The notes under the pieces were generated by a model. The model ran no database searches. It was not told where the DNA came from and worked only from the letters and a program-made list of their open reading frames with translations. From the NCBI RefSeq assembly GCF_026167525.1, contig NZ_CP110679.1, positions 496,001 to 560,000 on the forward strand: a stretch of DNA of 64,000 nt, written 5' to 3'. The position numbers were made by a program, and so were the translations under genes. The stretch comes from Sphingomonas sp. M1-B02 (GTDB lineage: Bacteria; Pseudomonadota; Alphaproteobacteria; Sphingomonadales; Sphingomonadaceae). Shown here piece after piece: positions 43,347-52,606 of this stretch; the first letter of the stretch is position 1; every line of letters starts with the position of its first letter.

Positions 43347-43507
43347 GGATCGTCCCCCGGACGATCCTCGATCATGCGGGGCATGATCGACCCGATGCTG
43401 GGGACCGCCGTGAAGCGGTGGTGGAGGGGGCGCGCCCCAAACAGGACCGCTGGTGGAGAGCCCCCACCACCAGCCTGCGGCTGGTCCCCCTCCCCGTGCC
43501 GGGGAGG
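43347..43507 (+). promoter_or_regulatory. Multi-hairpin leader of the alcohol dehydrogenase
   Basis: The gap after the acyl-CoA dehydrogenase holds several perfect stems: 43347-43354/43360-43367, 43369-43377/43381-43389, 43449-43456/43467-43474 and CCTCCCC/GGGGAGG (43489-43495/43501-43507). The last one contains the Shine-Dalgarno GGAGG of the next gene. It looks like a repeat-derived block that may damp translation. Confidence 0.5.
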
Positions 43508-43512
43508 ATAAG

Positions 43513-44598
43513 GTGAAAGCAGCAATCCTATTCGAAGCGGGAAAGCCGCTCGAGATCGGCGAGGTCCGGGTCTCCGACCCTGGGCCGCGCGAGGTGCTGA
43601 TCCGCACGGTCGCCTGCGGGGTATGCCGCTCCGACCTGCATTTCGTCGACGGTGCCTTCCCGCATCCGGTGCCGACCGTGCCGGGGCATGAGGCGGCGGG
43701 GGTGATCGAGGCAGTGGGGAGCGATGTCGCGCATCTGAAGGTGGGCGATCACGTCATCACCTTCTTCACGGTATTCTGCGGATCGTGCGAGATGTGCGTG
43801 AGCGGGCGACCGTCGCTGTGCATCGATCCCTCGACCCGGCGGGCGCCGGGGGCGGAGCCGCGGTTGCGGATGTCGGACGGGACGCCACTCGCCCCGTTCC
43901 TCAATCTGTCGGCCTTTGCCGAGATGATGCTGGTGCATGAGAATGCCTGCGTGGCGATCGACAAGGCGATGCCGCTCGATCGTGCGGCGTTGCTCGGCTG
44001 CGCGGTGATCACCGGCGCGGGGGCGGTGTTCAACGACAGCCGGGTGCGGCCGGGCGAGAGCGTCGCGGTGATCGGCGCGGGCGGGATCGGGCTTGCGGCG
44101 ATCAATGCCGCGAAGATCGCAGGCGCGGGGACGATCCTGGCGATCGATCCGATGCCCGAGAAGCGCGAACTGGCGCTCAAGCTCGGCGCGACGCATGCGC
44201 TGGATGCCGCGAGCGAGACCATCGTCAAGGACGTGCTGAAGCTGACCGGCGGCGGGGTCCATTATGCGATCGAGGCGGTCGGGCGGCCGAGCACGGCGGA
44301 ACTGGCCTGGAACATCCTGCGCCGCGGCGGGACTGCGACGATATTGGGGATGATCGCGCCGGGGCAGAATGTCAGCCTGGCCGGCCACACCTTCCTAACC
44401 GGCAAGAAGATCCAGGGATCGCTGCTGGGATCGACTCGCTTTCCGATCGATATGCCGCGGCTGGTGCGGATGTATCTGGATGGGGTGCTCGATCTGGATA
44501 CGATGGTGGCGGAGCGGATCGGGCTGGAGGACGTGAACGATGCACTGCAGAAGCTGCGCGACGGGCATAGCGTGCGTTCGGTGATCAGCTTCGCATGA
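43513..44598 (+). CDS. Zinc-dependent alcohol dehydrogenase
   Basis: A 361-residue medium-chain dehydrogenase. Catalytic zinc ligands are in CGVCRSD (Cys37) and GHEAAG (His59); the structural zinc site has CGSCEMC and later Cys. The NAD site is VIGAGGIGLAAINAAK (GxGxxG). The sequence is closest in pattern to class III/benzyl-alcohol type enzymes. Translation starts at GTG 43513 with GGAGG 5 nt upstream. Its stop overlaps the start of the phosphotransferase gene (ATGA). Confidence 0.92.
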   Translation: MKAAILFEAGKPLEIGEVRVSDPGPREVLIRTVACGVCRSDLHFVDGAFPHPVPTVPGHEAAGVIEAVGSDVAHLKVGDHVITFFTVFCGSCEMCVSGRPSLCIDPSTRRAPGAEPRLRMSDGTPLAPFLNLSAFAEMMLVHENACVAIDKAMPLDRAALLGCAVITGAGAVFNDSRVRPGESVAVIGAGGIGLAAINAAKIAGAGTILAIDPMPEKRELALKLGATHALDAASETIVKDVLKLTGGGVHYAIEAVGRPSTAELAWNILRRGGTATILGMIAPGQNVSLAGHTFLTGKKIQGSLLGSTRFPIDMPRLVRMYLDGVLDLDTMVAERIGLEDVNDALQKLRDGHSVRSVISFA

Positions 44599-45611
44599 GC
44601 GATCTCGACGAAACCCGGCTGGGCGAATGGCTGGCGGCGAACGTCGCCGGGTTCAGCGCACCCTTCACGCTGGAGAAGTTCGCCGGGGGGCAGAGCAATC
44701 CTACCTATTGGCTTGATGCGGCAGGAGAGTCGTTCGTTTTGCGGCGCAAGCCGTTCGGGGCGATTCTGCCCTCGGCGCATGCGGTGGAGCGCGAGCATCG
44801 GCTGATCGCGGCGCTGCATCCGACTGGGTTTCCAGTGGCGCGGCCTTACGGGCTTTGCGAGGATCCGGAGGTGATCGGCGCGCCCTTCTACATCATGGAG
44901 ATGGTGGAGGGGCGGACGCTGTGGGACGGGGCGCTGCCGGGGATGACGCCGGACCAGCGAACCGCGCATTATGGGGCGATCGTCGATACGCTCGCGGCGC
45001 TGCATACGATCGATCCGGATGCGGTGGGGCTGGGCGATTATGGCCGGCCGGGCAATTATTTCGAGCGGCAGGTGGCGCGCTGGACCAAGCAATATCGGGC
45101 CAGCCAGACCGACGACATGCCCGAGGTCGAGGCGCTGATCGAATGGCTGCCGCGCACCGTGCCCGCGCAGACGCGCACCGCGATCGTCCATGGCGATTTT
45201 CGCATCGACAATATGATCTTCGCGCCCGACGGGCCACGCATCCTGGCGGTGCTCGACTGGGAGCTTTCGACGCTGGGCGATCCGCTGGCGGACTTTTCCT
45301 ATTTCCTGATGAGCTGGGTGACCGCGCCCGAGGGGCGTTCAGGGGTTCAGGGACTGACCGGGGCGGAGACGGGGATTCCGACGATGGCGGCGGTGGTGGA
45401 ACGCTATTGCGCGGCGACCGGGCGCGACGGGGTGCCGGACCTGAACTGGTATTTTGCCTATAATCTGTTTCGGCTGACGGGCATTGTCCAGGGGATCAAG
45501 AAAAGGATGATCGAAGGGAATGCCTCGAGCGCGCAGGCCGCGGCGACGGTGGCGCGGTTGCCAGGCTTGGCGGCTTCGGCCTGGGGGTTTGCGCGGGAGG
45601 CTGGGGCTTGA
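44595..45611 (+). CDS. APH-like phosphotransferase (ACAD10-type kinase)
   Basis: A 338-residue kinase of the aminoglycoside-phosphotransferase fold. Catalytic loop HGDFRIDNMIF and the DFG-equivalent LDWELSTLGDPLADFSYF are intact. Enzymes of this type are found beside acyl-CoA dehydrogenases and phosphorylate 4-hydroxyacyl-CoA so that the dehydrogenase can dispose of it; that role is inferred from the neighbours. ATGA overlap with the alcohol dehydrogenase indicates translational coupling. Confidence 0.9.
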   Translation: MSDLDETRLGEWLAANVAGFSAPFTLEKFAGGQSNPTYWLDAAGESFVLRRKPFGAILPSAHAVEREHRLIAALHPTGFPVARPYGLCEDPEVIGAPFYIMEMVEGRTLWDGALPGMTPDQRTAHYGAIVDTLAALHTIDPDAVGLGDYGRPGNYFERQVARWTKQYRASQTDDMPEVEALIEWLPRTVPAQTRTAIVHGDFRIDNMIFAPDGPRILAVLDWELSTLGDPLADFSYFLMSWVTAPEGRSGVQGLTGAETGIPTMAAVVERYCAATGRDGVPDLNWYFAYNLFRLTGIVQGIKKRMIEGNASSAQAAATVARLPGLAASAWGFAREAGA

Positions 45612-45622
45612 TTACCCACGCT

Positions 45623-45704
45623 CGTCATCCCCGCGAAGGCGGGGATCCAGCGTTGCGAGCCGCTCCCTTTGTGACTCTGGATCCCCGCCTTCGCGGGGAT
45701 GACG
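45623..45704. repeat. Palindromic repeat, copy A
   Basis: Two 28-bp arms (45623-45650 and 45677-45704), each with the core CCCCGCGAAGGCGGGG, are perfect inverted copies around a 26-bp loop. First of six related elements between here and 58.3 kb. It lies between the phosphotransferase and SDR genes. Confidence 0.9.
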
Positions 45705-45726
45705 ATGGTAGGACGAAGGGCGCGTG

Positions 45727-46512
<786 letters not shown>

Positions 46513-46535
46513 GGGTTTGACTACAGCTCGATCTC

Positions 46536-47792
46536 TCATCCGGACGCGCTTGCTGACGGCGCGCGCTCCAGACGCGAGCGCTCCGGGGGAACGACGGGCA
46601 CGATCAGGCACACGCTCTGTGCCGGAAGGACGTCGCGCCAGTCGGCGATAAGCTGCTTGTAGGCCTTGCCCACCGCGCGGATGTTGCGATCGAGATCGTA
46701 GAGGCCGAGCGGAATGACGTTGCCGTTCTGCTCGCGCAGCGCCGTATCCCAATCGACCTGATCGGTGAGCGAATACCAGGTGAAGCCGACGGTGGGGATG
46801 CCGACGTTGCGCAGCCGCAGGACGTTGGCCCATTCCTTCCACAGCCAGTTGACCGCCTCGTCGCCGTTCGGCCCTTCGCGCATATTGGTTTCGGTGTGCA
46901 TCACCGGCAGGCCGTAGCGGCCATAATATTGGCGGGTGATCTCCGAATAGCCGAACACCTCGCCAGACGCCCAGGTGCGCCCGTCGGCATGGACGCGATG
47001 CTCGTTGGTCCAGTAATAATCATTGCCGAGGATGCAGTGCTGCTTGAGCCGCTTGCCCAGGAAGAAGTGATATTCCTCCTTCGTCATCCCGCAATCGAGC
47101 AGATATTCGTACATCTCGCTATCGACGCGGCGGCCATAGTTGAGATCGAGACTGAGGAAGCGCTTCGAGTTCATGATTTCCGCCGGGCCGATCGCGGCGG
47201 GGCTGTCGGCATGGAAATATTCGGAGGATTCGCTCTGGATGAATATCGCGTCGGGGCGGCGCTTGAGGATTTCTTCCATCGCCAGGACGTTCGCCTTCAC
47301 GATATGCTTGAGCGCGGTGACGAAGGCCTTGTCGCCGGTCATTTGCTCGTTCCACCAGCCATATTGCGCCGAGAAGACCGCGCAGATGAACATCTCGTTG
47401 ACCGGGGTGTAGAGCTGGATCCAGTGATAGCGCTCGGCAAAGGCCGCGGCATAGCGTGCGAACAGCTCGGGGAAATCGGGGTTCTGGAAATTGCCGATCC
47501 AGTCCGGCACGCCAAAATGGCAGAGATCGACGATCGGGGTGATGTCGCGCTTGCGCAGATCGTTGAGGGTGAGATCGGCGAATTCCCAATCGTAGCGATC
47601 GGGACCGAGATAGGCTTTGTGCAGCGGCGGGCCGAAGCGGAGATAGTGGATCCCCATATCCTCGACGAGATCGAAATCGTCCTTCCAGCGCCGATAATGG
47701 CCGCAGGATTCCATCTGGTCGACTCGGGTACGGCCGTTGTTGATCGTCGGTATGCTATTCTCGATGCCCGTGCAGAACATGAAATTGGCCAA
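46536..47792 (-). CDS. Family 1-like glycosidase
   Basis: A 418-residue TIM-barrel protein with the GH1 pattern. FCTGIENSIPT opens the first strand, YTPVNEMF carries the acid/base Glu133 (usual NEP), MHTETNMR the nucleophile Glu301 (usual TENG), and FTWYSLTDQVDWDTAL lines the glycone site. It is therefore a divergent beta-glycosidase. Start chosen at TTG 47792 because AAAGGA lies upstream and the chain then begins MANFMFCTGIENS; ATG 47780 is possible. It converges with the SDR gene. Confidence 0.85.
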   Translation of the reverse strand: MANFMFCTGIENSIPTINNGRTRVDQMESCGHYRRWKDDFDLVEDMGIHYLRFGPPLHKAYLGPDRYDWEFADLTLNDLRKRDITPIVDLCHFGVPDWIGNFQNPDFPELFARYAAAFAERYHWIQLYTPVNEMFICAVFSAQYGWWNEQMTGDKAFVTALKHIVKANVLAMEEILKRRPDAIFIQSESSEYFHADSPAAIGPAEIMNSKRFLSLDLNYGRRVDSEMYEYLLDCGMTKEEYHFFLGKRLKQHCILGNDYYWTNEHRVHADGRTWASGEVFGYSEITRQYYGRYGLPVMHTETNMREGPNGDEAVNWLWKEWANVLRLRNVGIPTVGFTWYSLTDQVDWDTALREQNGNVIPLGLYDLDRNIRAVGKAYKQLIADWRDVLPAQSVCLIVPVVPPERSRLERAPSASASG

Positions 47793-47944
47793 TGGGAGTC
47801 CTTTGTTTCTCGGGCAATTGGGGGCAACGAAGCCGTATCGCCTTGGTTGCCCAAAGCCGCGCGGCGCGCCACCCCGTAAAGGGCGAAATCGGCGGGCTGC
47901 TGGCCGACTTGAAACCGTCACGCCGTCGGGCGATGCTGCCGCGC

Positions 47945-49120
47945 ATGAAGCTAGTCACTCTGGGCCTGTTGGCTGCCATCCTCCCGACCCTCGGCGCCAC
48001 GCAGGATGCGCCGCCGGTGATGGTCCTTCCGCCGGCAGTCGAGGCTAGTCCGATCACGCCACATGGGGCGGCGTTCCCGGTGCTACCGACGCTGATCCAG
48101 TACGCGCGGACGTCGCTTCGCTGCGGGGACGACACAGTGGTCCCGCTGCTCGACGTCGAACCCTTCGTGGCGACCGGGTGGGGCGGGCCGACGGCATCCT
48201 CGCAAGCCGTATCGTTGCGCTTTCGCATCGATGCGACGGGCAGGCCGCTGGGTATCGAGCGGCTGGGCGCCGGCGGGAGCTATCTTAGTGGTGCGGAGGA
48301 TTTGGCGCCGGCGCTGGCGGCATTGCGATTTGCATTGGGCGAGGCACGCGACAATTGCGTGGTGCGTTTTGCGCCACGGCACATTCCGATCCCATCTGCG
48401 CCCACGGCCCTGCTCGCGCGCTATTACGGGATGCCGCATCGGGCCGGGCCGCACGATCGACGGATCTACAAGGCGCTGGTCCCGACGGGAGCAGATTGCA
48501 CGTGGCCATCGCCCGAGCCCCGCGCGCTTCACTATCCCCCTTACAGCGATATCGAGCAGGCGCCCGGAACCTCGTCCTTCATAGTGCTCGGCTATGATCT
48601 TGATGCGCGCGGCAAGCCGGTCCGAGTGCGGACAATCGCTTCTGCGGGAAATGTGGCACTCGATCGGGCGTCGGTCGCTGCAATCGAACGCTCGCGGTTT
48701 GCGCCGGGTGCGCGAACCGGGTGCGTGACGCGCTTCTACCGCCGGCAGAACGTGCCGATCCCGGCCCCGGCAATTCCCGAGCCCGCGCCGTTCGTCGCCG
48801 GGCCGCTGTGCAAGGATCTGCCCGATTGGAGCCAAAAGCCGAACCTGGTCTTTCCGGATCCCTATAGACGTCGCGCGATCGAGGGCTGGGCGATCATCGG
48901 CTTCGACGTGGCCCCTTGGGGCGCGACGGGTAACGTACGCGTGCTGGCGAGCGAGCCCAGCGCCGATTTCGGGATAGCGGCGAAGACGATCGTCGAGCGG
49001 GCGCGGTTGCCGAACTCGCCGACAGGACGCAGCGGATGCGCAGAAAAAGTGCGGTTCCTACTGCCGGCGAAGGGAGCGGCTGAAGATGACACGCCGCCCC
49101 CGCCGATTATCATGCACTGA
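47945..49120 (+). CDS. Exported protein with repeated TonB-C-like domains
   Basis: A 391-residue protein with a signal peptide (MKLVTLGLLAAILPTLGATQ). Three regions (about 88-145, 210-266, 314-373) share the pattern of the TonB C-terminal fold, for example SFIVLGYDLDARGKPVRVRTIASAGNVALDRASVAAIERSRFAPG and GWAIIGFDVAPWGATGNVRVLASE. Each repeat has a cysteine near its end. No membrane anchor. The start may be ATG 47933 or 47945. It diverges from the glycosidase and its stop is 2 bp from that of tesB. Confidence 0.75.
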   Translation: MKLVTLGLLAAILPTLGATQDAPPVMVLPPAVEASPITPHGAAFPVLPTLIQYARTSLRCGDDTVVPLLDVEPFVATGWGGPTASSQAVSLRFRIDATGRPLGIERLGAGGSYLSGAEDLAPALAALRFALGEARDNCVVRFAPRHIPIPSAPTALLARYYGMPHRAGPHDRRIYKALVPTGADCTWPSPEPRALHYPPYSDIEQAPGTSSFIVLGYDLDARGKPVRVRTIASAGNVALDRASVAAIERSRFAPGARTGCVTRFYRRQNVPIPAPAIPEPAPFVAGPLCKDLPDWSQKPNLVFPDPYRRRAIEGWAIIGFDVAPWGATGNVRVLASEPSADFGIAAKTIVERARLPNSPTGRSGCAEKVRFLLPAKGAAEDDTPPPPIIMH

Positions 49121-49122
49121 GA

Positions 49123-49998
49123 TCAGTCCCCCAGGCGTACCAGCCCCTCCTGGGCGGCGCTGGCGACCAGGCGCCCGTCGCGGCTGTAGATCCGGCCGCG
49201 GTTGAAACCACGGCTGTGGCCGGCCCAGGGACTATCGGTGGTGTAGAGCAGCCATTCGTCGAAGCGGAAGGGCTCGTGAAACCAGAGCGCGTGATCGAGG
49301 CTGGCGGTCTGGACCTTGCCGCTCATCCAGGAGACGCCGTGCGGCAGCATGCAGGTGCCGAGCAGGGTCATGTCGCTGGCGTAAGCGAGCATCGCGCGGT
49401 GAAGCGCGGGTTCGTCGGGCAGGGGGGCGCAGACGCGGAACCAGCTGTGCTGGACGGGCTCGGTCGGCTCAGGGTTGAACCAGTTGCGTGGGGAGACCGG
49501 GCGGATCTCGATCGGGCGCGCGCGCAGGAAGAAGCGACGGAATTTCTCGGGAACCTGGTCCTGGATCTCGTCGCGCAGTTCGCGTTCGGACCGGAGGTCC
49601 TCGGGGGCGGGGACGTCGGGCATCGGCTGCTGGTGGTGGAGCCCCTCCGCCGGCAGCTGGAAGCTGGCTGCCATGTTGAGGATCGGCTTGCCCTTCTGCA
49701 TCGCGATGACGCGGCGATTGGCGAAGCTGCGGCCCTCGAAGTCGCGGACGACGCGGTAGATGATCGGGTGATTCTCGTCGCCGGGACGCATGAAATAAGC
49801 GTGGAGCGAGTGGGCGACCTTCGCGTCCTCGATCGAGCGTTGCGCGGCCTGGAGCGCCTGGGCGATCACCTGCCCGCCGAACACGCGACCGACCCCGCCG
49901 GGCTGGCGCGGGCCGCGGTAGAGATCGGTGTCGATCTGCTCGACGTCGAGGAGGGTGGTGAGCTGGGTTACCAGCTCGGTGGGGGTGGGTTCGGGCAT
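49123..49998 (-). CDS. tesB: Acyl-CoA thioesterase II
   Basis: A 291-residue double-hotdog thioesterase that hydrolyses medium and long acyl-CoA. VFGGQVIAQALQAAQRSI (about 38-55) and SLDHALWFHEPFRFDEWLLYTTDSPWAGHSRGFNRGRIYSRDGRLVAS with the catalytic Asp match TesB. The gene starts inside a series with two acyl-CoA dehydrogenases and FadB on the same strand, so it likely serves that pathway by releasing CoA. Confidence 0.94.
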   Translation of the reverse strand: MPEPTPTELVTQLTTLLDVEQIDTDLYRGPRQPGGVGRVFGGQVIAQALQAAQRSIEDAKVAHSLHAYFMRPGDENHPIIYRVVRDFEGRSFANRRVIAMQKGKPILNMAASFQLPAEGLHHQQPMPDVPAPEDLRSERELRDEIQDQVPEKFRRFFLRARPIEIRPVSPRNWFNPEPTEPVQHSWFRVCAPLPDEPALHRAMLAYASDMTLLGTCMLPHGVSWMSGKVQTASLDHALWFHEPFRFDEWLLYTTDSPWAGHSRGFNRGRIYSRDGRLVASAAQEGLVRLGD

Positions 49999-50006
49999 AT
50001 TCTACT

Positions 50007-50110
50007 CCGTCATCCCCGCGAAAGCGGGGACCCATCTCCGGCGCGCGCCGCGCGCAGAACAGTGGGTGACTTCTCCCCGAGATGGGCCCCCGCTTTCGCG
50101 GGGGTGACGG
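50007..50110. repeat. Palindromic repeat, copy B
   Basis: Left arm 50007-50041 and right arm 50075-50110 have the inverted cores CCCCGCGAAAGCGGGG and CCCCCGCTTTCGCGGGGG followed by GATGGGCCC-type ends. It fills the gap between tesB and the next acyl-CoA dehydrogenase and ends 8 bp before the tesB start. Confidence 0.9.
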
Positions 50111-50120
50111 TGGGACGGCA

Positions 50121-51227
50121 TCAATAGCCCGCCGCTTGCGCCAGCGAGTCGGCATGGAAATTGGCATCGCCGAACAGTTCGGCCAGGGCGCGTGCGCGCT
50201 TCATGTAGAAGCCGATATCATATTCGTCGGTCATGCCGATGCCGCCGTGCATCTGGATACCCTCCTGGACCGCCAGCGTAGTCGCGAGGCCGCTCATCGC
50301 CTTGGCGACGGCGACGGCTTCGCTGGCGTCCTGGCCCGAATCGAGGCGCTGCTGGGCCTTGAGGACCGCGGCGCGGGCGACTTCCATTTCGCTGTAGAGA
50401 TGCGCGGCGCGGTGCTGGAGCGCCTGGAAGCTGCCGATCGGCACGCCGAACTGCTTGCGCTCCTTGAGATAGGCATTGGTCAGGTCCATCGCGCCACCGC
50501 CGACGCCGAGCAGTTCGGCCGAGGCGCCGGTGCGGCCCGCGGCGAGGAGGCGGGCGAGGAGGGTGCCGCCCTGATCGACTTCGCCGATCACCGCGTCGGC
50601 ATCGACTTCAACGGCTTCGAAGGCGAGATGCGACGCCAGGCTGGAATCGGCGAGGCGCTCGGGGGTGGCGGTTAGGCCCTTGGCGTCGTTCGGGACGGCG
50701 AAGAGGGTGGTGCCGCGGTCGGTCTTCGCGGCGACGAGGATCAGGTCGGCGACATGGCCGTGGGCGACGAAGCGCTTGGCGCCGGTCAGGCGGAAGCCGT
50801 TGCCGGCGCGTTCGGCCTGCATCGCGATCCGGCCGTTGTGCTTGGGGGATTCGTCGATCGCGAGCGCGGCGACGGTCTCGCCAGCGAGGATGCCGGGGAA
50901 CCAGCGCGGGGCGTGGGGAGTGCTCTTTAGCGCCTCGACGGCGGCGACGGCGGTGGTGAGGAAGGGCGAGGGAGAGAGGTTTCGACCGATTTCTTCCAGT
51001 ACGATGCCGGCTTCGACATGGCCGAGGCCTAAGCCGTTATCGGCTTCAGGAATGAGGATACCGGTGAGGCCCATTTCGGCGAATTGCTTCCACAGGTCGC
51101 GGGAGAAGCCGTTGGTGTCGTTCGCGTCGCGCAGCTGGCGGAGGTGCGCGGGAGGCGCGTGTTCGGCGACGAAGTCGCGCGCGGTGTCGCGGAGCATCTG
51201 CTGTTCGTCGTTGAGGTAGAGGGGCAT
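50121..51227 (-). CDS. Acyl-CoA dehydrogenase (small type)
   Basis: A 368-residue acyl-CoA dehydrogenase. LNDEQQMLRDTARDFVAE at the N-terminus and IQMHGGIGMTDEYDIGFYMKRA near the end are conserved; the middle domain has VAALAIDESPK in place of the usual TEP, as in the second subunit of two-gene enzymes. GAAGGA lies upstream of ATG 51227. It follows another dehydrogenase on the same strand, across repeat copy C, so the pair may be one enzyme. Confidence 0.92.
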   Translation of the reverse strand: MPLYLNDEQQMLRDTARDFVAEHAPPAHLRQLRDANDTNGFSRDLWKQFAEMGLTGILIPEADNGLGLGHVEAGIVLEEIGRNLSPSPFLTTAVAAVEALKSTPHAPRWFPGILAGETVAALAIDESPKHNGRIAMQAERAGNGFRLTGAKRFVAHGHVADLILVAAKTDRGTTLFAVPNDAKGLTATPERLADSSLASHLAFEAVEVDADAVIGEVDQGGTLLARLLAAGRTGASAELLGVGGGAMDLTNAYLKERKQFGVPIGSFQALQHRAAHLYSEMEVARAAVLKAQQRLDSGQDASEAVAVAKAMSGLATTLAVQEGIQMHGGIGMTDEYDIGFYMKRARALAELFGDANFHADSLAQAAGY

Positions 51228-51240
51228 TTCTTCTTCCTTC

Positions 51241-51330
51241 CTCATCCCCGCGGAAGCGGGGACCCATCTCCTGCGGTCTCGCCCAGCTCCACGGTCGGGA
51301 GATGGGCCCCCGCTTTCGAGGGGGTGACGG
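51241..51330. repeat. Palindromic repeat, copy C
   Basis: Left arm 51241-51271 (core CCCCGCGGAAGCGGGG) and right arm 51297-51330 (core CCCCCGCTTTCGAGGGGG) are inverted, imperfect. The right arm touches the stop of the next dehydrogenase (51331). Confidence 0.88.
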
Positions 51331-52482
51331 TCAGCTTGGTAAATCCAAAATCCGCTTCGCGATGATGTTGAGCTGGATCTCGCTGGTCCCGCCTTCGATC
51401 GAATTTGCCTTGGTGCGCAGCCACGCGCGCGCCGCCGCGCCGTGGATCGAGGCTTCGCTCTCCCATTCGAGCGCATCGCTGCCGCCGGCGGCCATCAGCA
51501 GTTCGTGGCGGATCTTGTTGAGCTCGGTGCCGTAATATTTCATCATCGAGGGTTGGGCGGGATGGGCGCGGCCTGCCTTGAGCTCGTCGATGAAGCGTTC
51601 GGACATCGCCGCGAACGCCCGGGCGCGGACCTGGAACAGAGCGATCTGGCCGCGCAGGATCGGATCGACTCCCTTGCGCGCCGCTTCGACCAGCGGATCG
51701 ATCCCGCCGGCGCCCATGTTCGAGATCATCTCGCGCTCATGGCCGAGGAGGTATTTGGCGACGTCCCAGCCCTTGTTCAGCTCGCCGAGCAAATTGGACT
51801 TGGGGACCTTCACATCGTCGAAAAAGGTCTCGCAAAAGGGCGAATTGCCACTGATCAGCAGGATCGGCTTGGTGCTAACGCCCTCGCTGGCCATGTCGAA
51901 CAGCAGGAAGCTGATGCCGCCCTGTTTGCTCGTCTTGTCGGTGCGGACGAGGCAGAAGATCCAGTCGGCCTGATCGGCATAGCTGGTCCAGACCTTCTGG
52001 CCGTTGACGATGAAATGGTCGCCGGCATCCTCGGCGCTGGTCTGCAGGCCGGCGAGGTCGGAGCCGGCATTGGGCTCGCTATAGCCCTGGCACCAGCGGA
52101 TTTCGCCGCGGGCAATCTTTGGGAGATGCTCGAGTTTCTGTTCTTCGGTGCCGTATTTGAGCAAGGCCGGCCCGAGCATCGAGATGCCGAAGCTGTTGAG
52201 CGGATTGCGGGCGCGGATCGCAGCCATTTCCTCGCGGAGGATCTTGGTCTCGGCTGCGGAGAGCCCACCGCCGCCATATTCCTTTGGCCAATCGGGGACG
52301 GTCCAGCCGCGCGCGCCCATGCGCTCCATCCAGAGCTTCTGGTCGGGGTGGGCATAGATGGGGTTGCGGCCGCCCCAGGTGGCGTCCTTCTCGCTGCGCA
52401 GGGGCAAGCGCATGCTGGGGGGGCAATTGGCCTCGAGCCAGGCTCGGGTTTCTTGGCGGAATTGGTCGAGGTCTTGGTTCAT
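51331..52482 (-). CDS. Acyl-CoA dehydrogenase (large partner type)
   Basis: A 383-residue acyl-CoA dehydrogenase with intact WCQGYSEPNAGSDLAGLQ, VNGQKVWTSYADQADW and the C-terminal IEGGTSEIQLNIIAKRILDLPS. It is highly similar in layout to the gene at 30926-32143, so the window holds two large/small dehydrogenase pairs. The ATG at 52482 has GGGAG upstream, at the edge of repeat D. Substrate unknown. Confidence 0.93.
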   Translation of the reverse strand: MNQDLDQFRQETRAWLEANCPPSMRLPLRSEKDATWGGRNPIYAHPDQKLWMERMGARGWTVPDWPKEYGGGGLSAAETKILREEMAAIRARNPLNSFGISMLGPALLKYGTEEQKLEHLPKIARGEIRWCQGYSEPNAGSDLAGLQTSAEDAGDHFIVNGQKVWTSYADQADWIFCLVRTDKTSKQGGISFLLFDMASEGVSTKPILLISGNSPFCETFFDDVKVPKSNLLGELNKGWDVAKYLLGHEREMISNMGAGGIDPLVEAARKGVDPILRGQIALFQVRARAFAAMSERFIDELKAGRAHPAQPSMMKYYGTELNKIRHELLMAAGGSDALEWESEASIHGAAARAWLRTKANSIEGGTSEIQLNIIAKRILDLPS

Positions 52483-52492
52483 CGTACTCACT

Positions 52493-52578
52493 CCCGTCAT
52501 CCCCGCGAAGGCGGGGACCCAGAGCCAAGAGCGGCGCCGCCCGTTACCCTGGGTCCCCGCCTTCGCGGGGATGACGGG
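52493..52578. repeat. Palindromic repeat, copy D
   Basis: Two 30-bp arms (52493-52522, 52549-52578) with core CCCCGCGAAGGCGGGG are perfect inverted copies around a 26-bp loop. It lies between fadB and the acyl-CoA dehydrogenase and is closest to copy A. Confidence 0.9.
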
Positions 52579-52606
52579 TGCGGGGCGGCGCGCCTTGGCC
52601 GTGCCG

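Noticed and set aside
43321..43512. Possible small RNA or attenuator in the alcohol dehydrogenase leader
   Set aside because: The hairpins are clear but no promoter, terminator or conserved fold supports an independent RNA; kept only as a leader feature.
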